Assembly (NCBI GenBank): GCA_002395135.1 | Contig: DGWC01000083.1 | Span: forward strand, 47,413 to 111,412 | Length of the DNA stretch: 64,000 bases | Reading direction: 5' to 3' | Source: Prevotella sp. UBA4268 | GTDB lineage: Bacteria; Bacteroidota; Bacteroidia; Bacteroidales; Bacteroidaceae | Shown here: positions 60,857 to 64,000 of the stretch, piece by piece | Position numbering within the stretch: the first letter of the stretch is position 1 | Layout: each line of letters opens with the position of its first letter | Notes under the pieces: generated by a model | What the model was told of the DNA's origin: nothing | What the model saw: only the letters and a program-made list of their open reading frames with translations | The model's database searches: none | Position numbers and translations under genes: made by a program

Positions 60857-62323
60857 TCACTTTTCCATCAGTTCCATGAGCAATGCAGCCATTTCTACTT
60901 TGCTCATCTTCTTGATGTCACTTTTTGTGATAGTGCGCTCTGGGGTCAGGTTCAGCAGTTTGGAATTGTATTCCATTTGCTTCTCCAAGGGGAAAGTCGC
61001 TATGTAACGGTCAGTAACGGACATCGCTTCCGAGTGGCCCATGCTCTCTTTAATATAAGAACGGCTGATGCCAGCATGGTCAAGGTTGGTGGCAAAACTA
61101 TGGCGGGCCCACGTACCAGAAGGGCGCACCTCCCAATGAAGTACCTCTTGACAGATTTTGATGACGCGGTCTTGTATGTTGGAGTTCTCGTCCGACACTC
61201 TCTTGCGAATGTCGCGTTCATGTGTTGCTCCTTTCAGCACCTGGGGAAAGACGTAACCATCGCGAGTTGGCGGTGCAGCTATTTCGTCGAGTATTTTCTG
61301 AAGCGGCTCGATGATGGGGATGATGACCTCTGAGCCATTGGTGCTGCGTCCACGTGTTTTCTTGCGATGGAACTGAAACGCCTTACGCTCCGTATCGAAA
61401 TAATACTGCGAGTAAGTAAGCTGTCCCACATCGACGAGATTGAAGCCGTTGCCGAGATACTGCACAAGGAAAAGACCGAGTGATTCGTGAGCACGTTCGG
61501 TATAGCTCTTTGACCAAGTGGAAGGATAACTTTTGCTGATGAAAACGTTGTATAGTTGCGTCATCCTATCCACGTCAAGATAATGCTCTTTGCGTGAAGC
61601 CGGTGCAGGGATGGCAACCAATCCCTTCTTCGTGTTGGAGAATGGATATTCAGTCTGGAGCAGATAGCCGCGATTGCGACACTCGTTCCAAACTGCACGA
61701 CAATGACGCAGATTAATGCCGCGTGTTGTGCTGCTAATAGCCTTCAGCGGTTCGCCATTGCGACCGACACCGCCATTAATCATACCATACTCCCACTTCT
61801 TGATGTGTTCAACAGTTACCTCAAATCCTTTGATATCTTCCTTCCATAAGAACTTCTTGAAAGACTTCAAGGCTGATTCGTATGGTTCTGCGGTAGTGTA
61901 TCTGGCTCCATTGTTTTCTGTTCGCAGGTTGTGAATAATTTCTTCCCAGATACCTATAAAGGACTCCTGTGTATGCGAAGCCACCTTGCCTTCAACCACC
62001 ATGCGCACAGCATCCAATGTCAGTTCATGACCAGGATTGAGGTTGACAAGCATCTCTTTGTATTTGTCAACGCATTCCAACAATCGTTTCTTCTCCTCAT
62101 ACTTTGGCGACTTACTTTTCTGTACGTTGCATATTTCAGAGAATTCCTGTTTGCTGAAACTACCACCTATGGGATAGTAGTAGGAACGGCGGTCGATAGT
62201 GAAGCGGGCCTTTACTGGATATTCCGATACATCTTTGCGGTTGCTGCGAATGTCGAGGACGATAGCCATTGTGCACTGACGTTCTTTGAAGCCAGCCAAT
62301 GAGGTTGTGAGTTTCTTTGCCAT
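60857..62323 (-). CDS. Tyrosine-type integrase of the island
   Basis: A 488-aa integrase from ATG 62323. An N-terminal arm-binding region (RKDVSEYPVKARFTIDRRSY) is followed by a SAM-like core-binding domain (about residues 100-215). In the catalytic domain GTWARHSFATNLDHAGISRS gives the R-H-x-x box, YIKESMGHSEAMSV the H, and TDRYIAT the tyrosine. The usual first Arg region reads YLGNGFNLVDVGQL, so the first catalytic Arg is not evident, as in some Bacteroides integrases. It recombines the 55-bp tRNA-Met site. A longer start at 62362 would run through an arm repeat. Confidence 0.92.
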   Translation of the reverse strand: MAKKLTTSLAGFKERQCTMAIVLDIRSNRKDVSEYPVKARFTIDRRSYYYPIGGSFSKQEFSEICNVQKSKSPKYEEKKRLLECVDKYKEMLVNLNPGHELTLDAVRMVVEGKVASHTQESFIGIWEEIIHNLRTENNGARYTTAEPYESALKSFKKFLWKEDIKGFEVTVEHIKKWEYGMINGGVGRNGEPLKAISSTTRGINLRHCRAVWNECRNRGYLLQTEYPFSNTKKGLVAIPAPASRKEHYLDVDRMTQLYNVFISKSYPSTWSKSYTERAHESLGLFLVQYLGNGFNLVDVGQLTYSQYYFDTERKAFQFHRKKTRGRSTNGSEVIIPIIEPLQKILDEIAAPPTRDGYVFPQVLKGATHERDIRKRVSDENSNIQDRVIKICQEVLHWEVRPSGTWARHSFATNLDHAGISRSYIKESMGHSEAMSVTDRYIATFPLEKQMEYNSKLLNLTPERTITKSDIKKMSKVEMAALLMELMEK

Positions 62324-62336
62324 AGTTCTTTCTTTT

Positions 62337-62488
62337 TTGTTTTCGCAAAAACATTGAGCCATACAGACCCATAGTCTGCTGCCCCAAAATCGCTCAAATC
62401 TTGTTCTATTTCATTCAATTTTCTGCAACCTCCAGACTCAGATCTGATGTCTTTTCGCATGATTTTCGCGAAAACAATGCGAAAACAA
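62337..62488. repeat. Integrase arm-type repeats, right end
   Basis: TGCGAAAACAA at 62478-62488 follows CGCGAAAACAA at 62467-62477 with no gap, the same tandem arrangement as at 40102-40123; a reversed copy lies at 62337-62347, at the integrase start. 62489-62600 is otherwise plain. Confidence 0.6.
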
Positions 62489-62600
62489 TCGGCGTGAGTT
62501 ATGGGGTTTCTTAACATCTCGTTTGATGGTGCAAATTTAGTAAATTATTGATAATCAACCAAATTTCAAGCAAAGAAAATTTTACAAAATTTTATTCTCT

Positions 62601-62655
62601 CAGACTCATAATCTGGAGGTCCCAGGTTCAAGCCCTGGCTGGTCCACACTGAAAA
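62601..62655. repeat. Right attachment repeat (attR) of the island
   Basis: 55 bp identical to 40006-40060. It is only the 3' half of tRNA-Met and lacks the 5' half, so it is not a functional tRNA. Confidence 0.95.
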
Positions 62656-62657
62656 CC

Positions 62658-62695
62658 AAGCACTTACGAGTTTCTCGCAAGTGCTTTTTCTTTTT
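62658..62695 (+). terminator. Displaced native terminator of tRNA-Met
   Basis: AAGCACTT and AAGTGCTT with an inner CGAG/CTCG stem, followed by TTTCTTTTT. It lies 3 bp past attR, where the original tRNA terminator should be after integration. Confidence 0.75.
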
Positions 62696-62788
62696 CGGTG
62701 ACCCTCAGGCGACCTTTTTGAGTAGAAAGTGATACTACAGCGGATTATGAAATAGAGTGTAATTCCATGAACATTCTTGAAGCAGAAA

Positions 62789-63367
62789 TTAAATGGAGTT
62801 ACACTCCTGCAATCTGCATTTCTCTATCTCCAAGTCTAATGTCCTGGCAGTTCTGAAAAAACTATCCAGCATAAGTCTCAGGTATTCTTCTAAGTTTGGT
62901 ATCTGTGGGACAAACAAGAAATTCTTCTTGATATGTATTGCCACATCATCCGAATCCGTAATGCTATAAAAGACGGAAACCAGTCCTCGCATGTTGATAT
63001 CGTTCACCACCTGTCGAGCCCTTGCAAACTCATCTATATCGAACTTCGAGAAACTATGGCACCAAGGCCATATCAGATTTACGAACATACAGTCGTTGGC
63101 TGTTTCCATCAAGAATATCACACCTTGATACTCAAACTGAATATAGCCTTCTTCTGTGTACTTGGGCTCACTACCTATACGTTCAATCGCATCTAATGTC
63201 AGTTGTCCCGTGCTAATTTTTTCTTCCATATTCGTTTCTGCTACTTGATTATCATTTGGTGGTGTTGCTATTGGAGGACAATACTCATCATGATCATCCT
63301 CCTTATAATACCAGTATATGTTGTATATCACAACAAATATCAAGATTCCTAATAGATGCCATTCCAT
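62789..63367 (-). CDS. Membrane-anchored hypothetical protein
   Basis: A 192-aa protein with one N-terminal membrane helix (WHLLGILIFVVIYNIYWYY), a polar linker, and a globular domain (about residues 50-190: YIQFEYQGVIFLMETANDCM; MRGLVSVFYSITDSDDVAIH). A purine-rich AAAAGGAG precedes ATG 63367. The family is not recognised; it is likely an inner-membrane protein with a cytoplasmic or periplasmic sensor-like domain. Chromosomal, beyond the island. Confidence 0.65.
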   Translation of the reverse strand: MEWHLLGILIFVVIYNIYWYYKEDDHDEYCPPIATPPNDNQVAETNMEEKISTGQLTLDAIERIGSEPKYTEEGYIQFEYQGVIFLMETANDCMFVNLIWPWCHSFSKFDIDEFARARQVVNDINMRGLVSVFYSITDSDDVAIHIKKNFLFVPQIPNLEEYLRLMLDSFFRTARTLDLEIEKCRLQECNSI

Positions 63368-63424
63368 ATCTCTCCTTTTTTGCAAAATTAGCTTTTCTTT
63401 TTCACATGAAGAAGCGAAACAGAC

Positions 63425-63997
63425 TCACAAGCCTTGCGGATTTGGCAATTTACACTTCCATACCACATTGGCTCGCACCAAATCAATCTTCTTCGCCTCC
63501 CCACGCTTGCCCGAAATTGAGTAGTACTTTGCGACACTCTTGGGCAACAGACCCGAAAACACTTTCCTGATTCTGGCACACTTCTCGTTGATTGAGTTCA
63601 GCATGGGGTTCGTAACGTCCTCAATGCTCTGCACGACCCTGTCTGTAAGACCCGCAGGACGCAACAACAGGTACAACGCTGTCAACTCCTTCCGATAATC
63701 AGGCAGGCACTTCAGTACAATTCCTTCCGGATGCGAGAGGAACAGCAAATACACTGCCTTCACTAAAGGTTCCATTTTCACTTCTGTATTGGTGCCATCA
63801 TCCAACACGATCTTGTAGTCTTCAGTAACTATTAGTTGAGGAAATAGTTCTTCTTCGTTCATAGCAGCCACTATCTCAGCTTCATCTACTCCATACGCTT
63901 TTAGTTTGCGTACCTTCTCCTTTACCTCGTCCAAAAGAATGGAGCAATGGAACAGTTCCAATTCTTTTGAGAACGTCCGCTGTACTTGCTTCTCCAT
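63425..63997 (-). CDS. Hypothetical protein at the window end
   Basis: A 190-aa protein, mostly helical. MEKQVQRTFSKELELFHCSI starts it; MEPLVKAVYLLFLSHPEGIV and KELTALYLLLRPAG are conserved-looking, and SVAKYYSISGKRGEAKKIDL near the C-terminus is basic. No family recognised; the gene may start further upstream outside the window. It lies 58 bp upstream of the membrane protein gene and is transcribed in the same direction, so they may be an operon. Confidence 0.65.
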   Translation of the reverse strand: MEKQVQRTFSKELELFHCSILLDEVKEKVRKLKAYGVDEAEIVAAMNEEELFPQLIVTEDYKIVLDDGTNTEVKMEPLVKAVYLLFLSHPEGIVLKCLPDYRKELTALYLLLRPAGLTDRVVQSIEDVTNPMLNSINEKCARIRKVFSGLLPKSVAKYYSISGKRGEAKKIDLVRANVVWKCKLPNPQGL

Positions 63998-64000
63998 GAC

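Larger units (their letters stand above)
40006..62655. mobile_element. 22.6 kb genomic island in tRNA-Met
   Basis: It is bounded by 55-bp identical direct repeats (40006-40060, 62601-62655) that start in the tRNA-Met anticodon arm. It carries a tyrosine integrase next to the right end, an excisionase-like gene, two accessory genes and about 12 defence-type genes. It lacks a recognisable relaxase or conjugation system, so it is an integrative island probably moved in trans. Base composition is visibly AT-richer in the 40-50 kb part. Confidence 0.92.

Noticed and set aside
62601-62646. Second tRNA-Met gene
   Set aside because: Only the 3' half is present; it is the attR copy of the duplicated site.

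Overview
The window reads as chromosomal DNA of a Bacteroidales bacterium, most likely in or near Prevotella/Segatella. The evidence is the repeated Bacteroidetes-type -7 promoter box (TAnnTTTG) without strong Shine-Dalgarno sequences, an ECF sigma/FecR/SusC/SusD nutrient-uptake locus, an anaerobic class III ribonucleotide reductase, and a pectin-degrading enzyme ending in a likely type IX-type tail. No 16S or other species marker is present, so the genus is inference.

Layout. (1) 1-861 is the 3' part of a broken surface-protein gene. (2) 1247-8601 is a 7.4 kb AT-rich element in the 3' end of tRNA-Leu(CAA). It carries a small NUMOD3-like protein, a rolling-circle-type replication initiator, an IS30-family insertion sequence, a Sel1-repeat lipoprotein, a zinc-ribbon membrane protein, a divergent regulator/resolvase pair with repeated operators, and a large serine recombinase whose reading frame runs into the tRNA. 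A 13-bp repeat and a displaced tRNA terminator mark its far end. (3) 8.7-15.7 kb is core DNA: nrdG, nrdD with a palindromic operator pair, an S9 peptidase and a WG-repeat protein. (4) 15.9-27.2 kb holds manC, then ECF sigma, FecR, STN-SusC, SusD, two surface lipoproteins and a TlpA-like thioredoxin, which form one uptake system. (5) 27.4-39.8 kb is housekeeping DNA: HIT protein, greA, cysteine desulfidase-like protein, dsbD, CPBP protease, ribF, calcium-type P-ATPase and a pectinesterase-pectate lyase fusion.

(6) 40006-62655 is a 22.6 kb genomic island in tRNA-Met(CAU), bounded by 55-bp direct repeats and carrying a tyrosine integrase with likely arm-binding repeats at both ends. Most of it is one leftward array of defence-type genes: a DUF4062/RecG-like regulator, a PLD-SNF2 helicase, an Eco57I-like adenine methylase, a GHKL ATPase fused to a PD-(D/E)XK nuclease-like domain followed closely by a small caspase/CHAT-like protease, a TcmP/three-Cys (DUF5131) pair, and a terminal cluster with an Mrr-like nuclease, two unknown proteins and an XRE regulator. 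The GHKL-nuclease/protease pair and the Mrr-like cluster are the best candidates for undescribed systems. The integrase side also carries hairpins with a shared GCCTAA loop and changed stems.

(7) Beyond the island lie the displaced tRNA-Met terminator and two hypothetical genes. Two intergenic regions 15 kb apart (11.9 and 27.3 kb) carry the same AT-rich repeat at an exact 22-bp period. All functional statements rest on reading motifs by eye; no database search was run.
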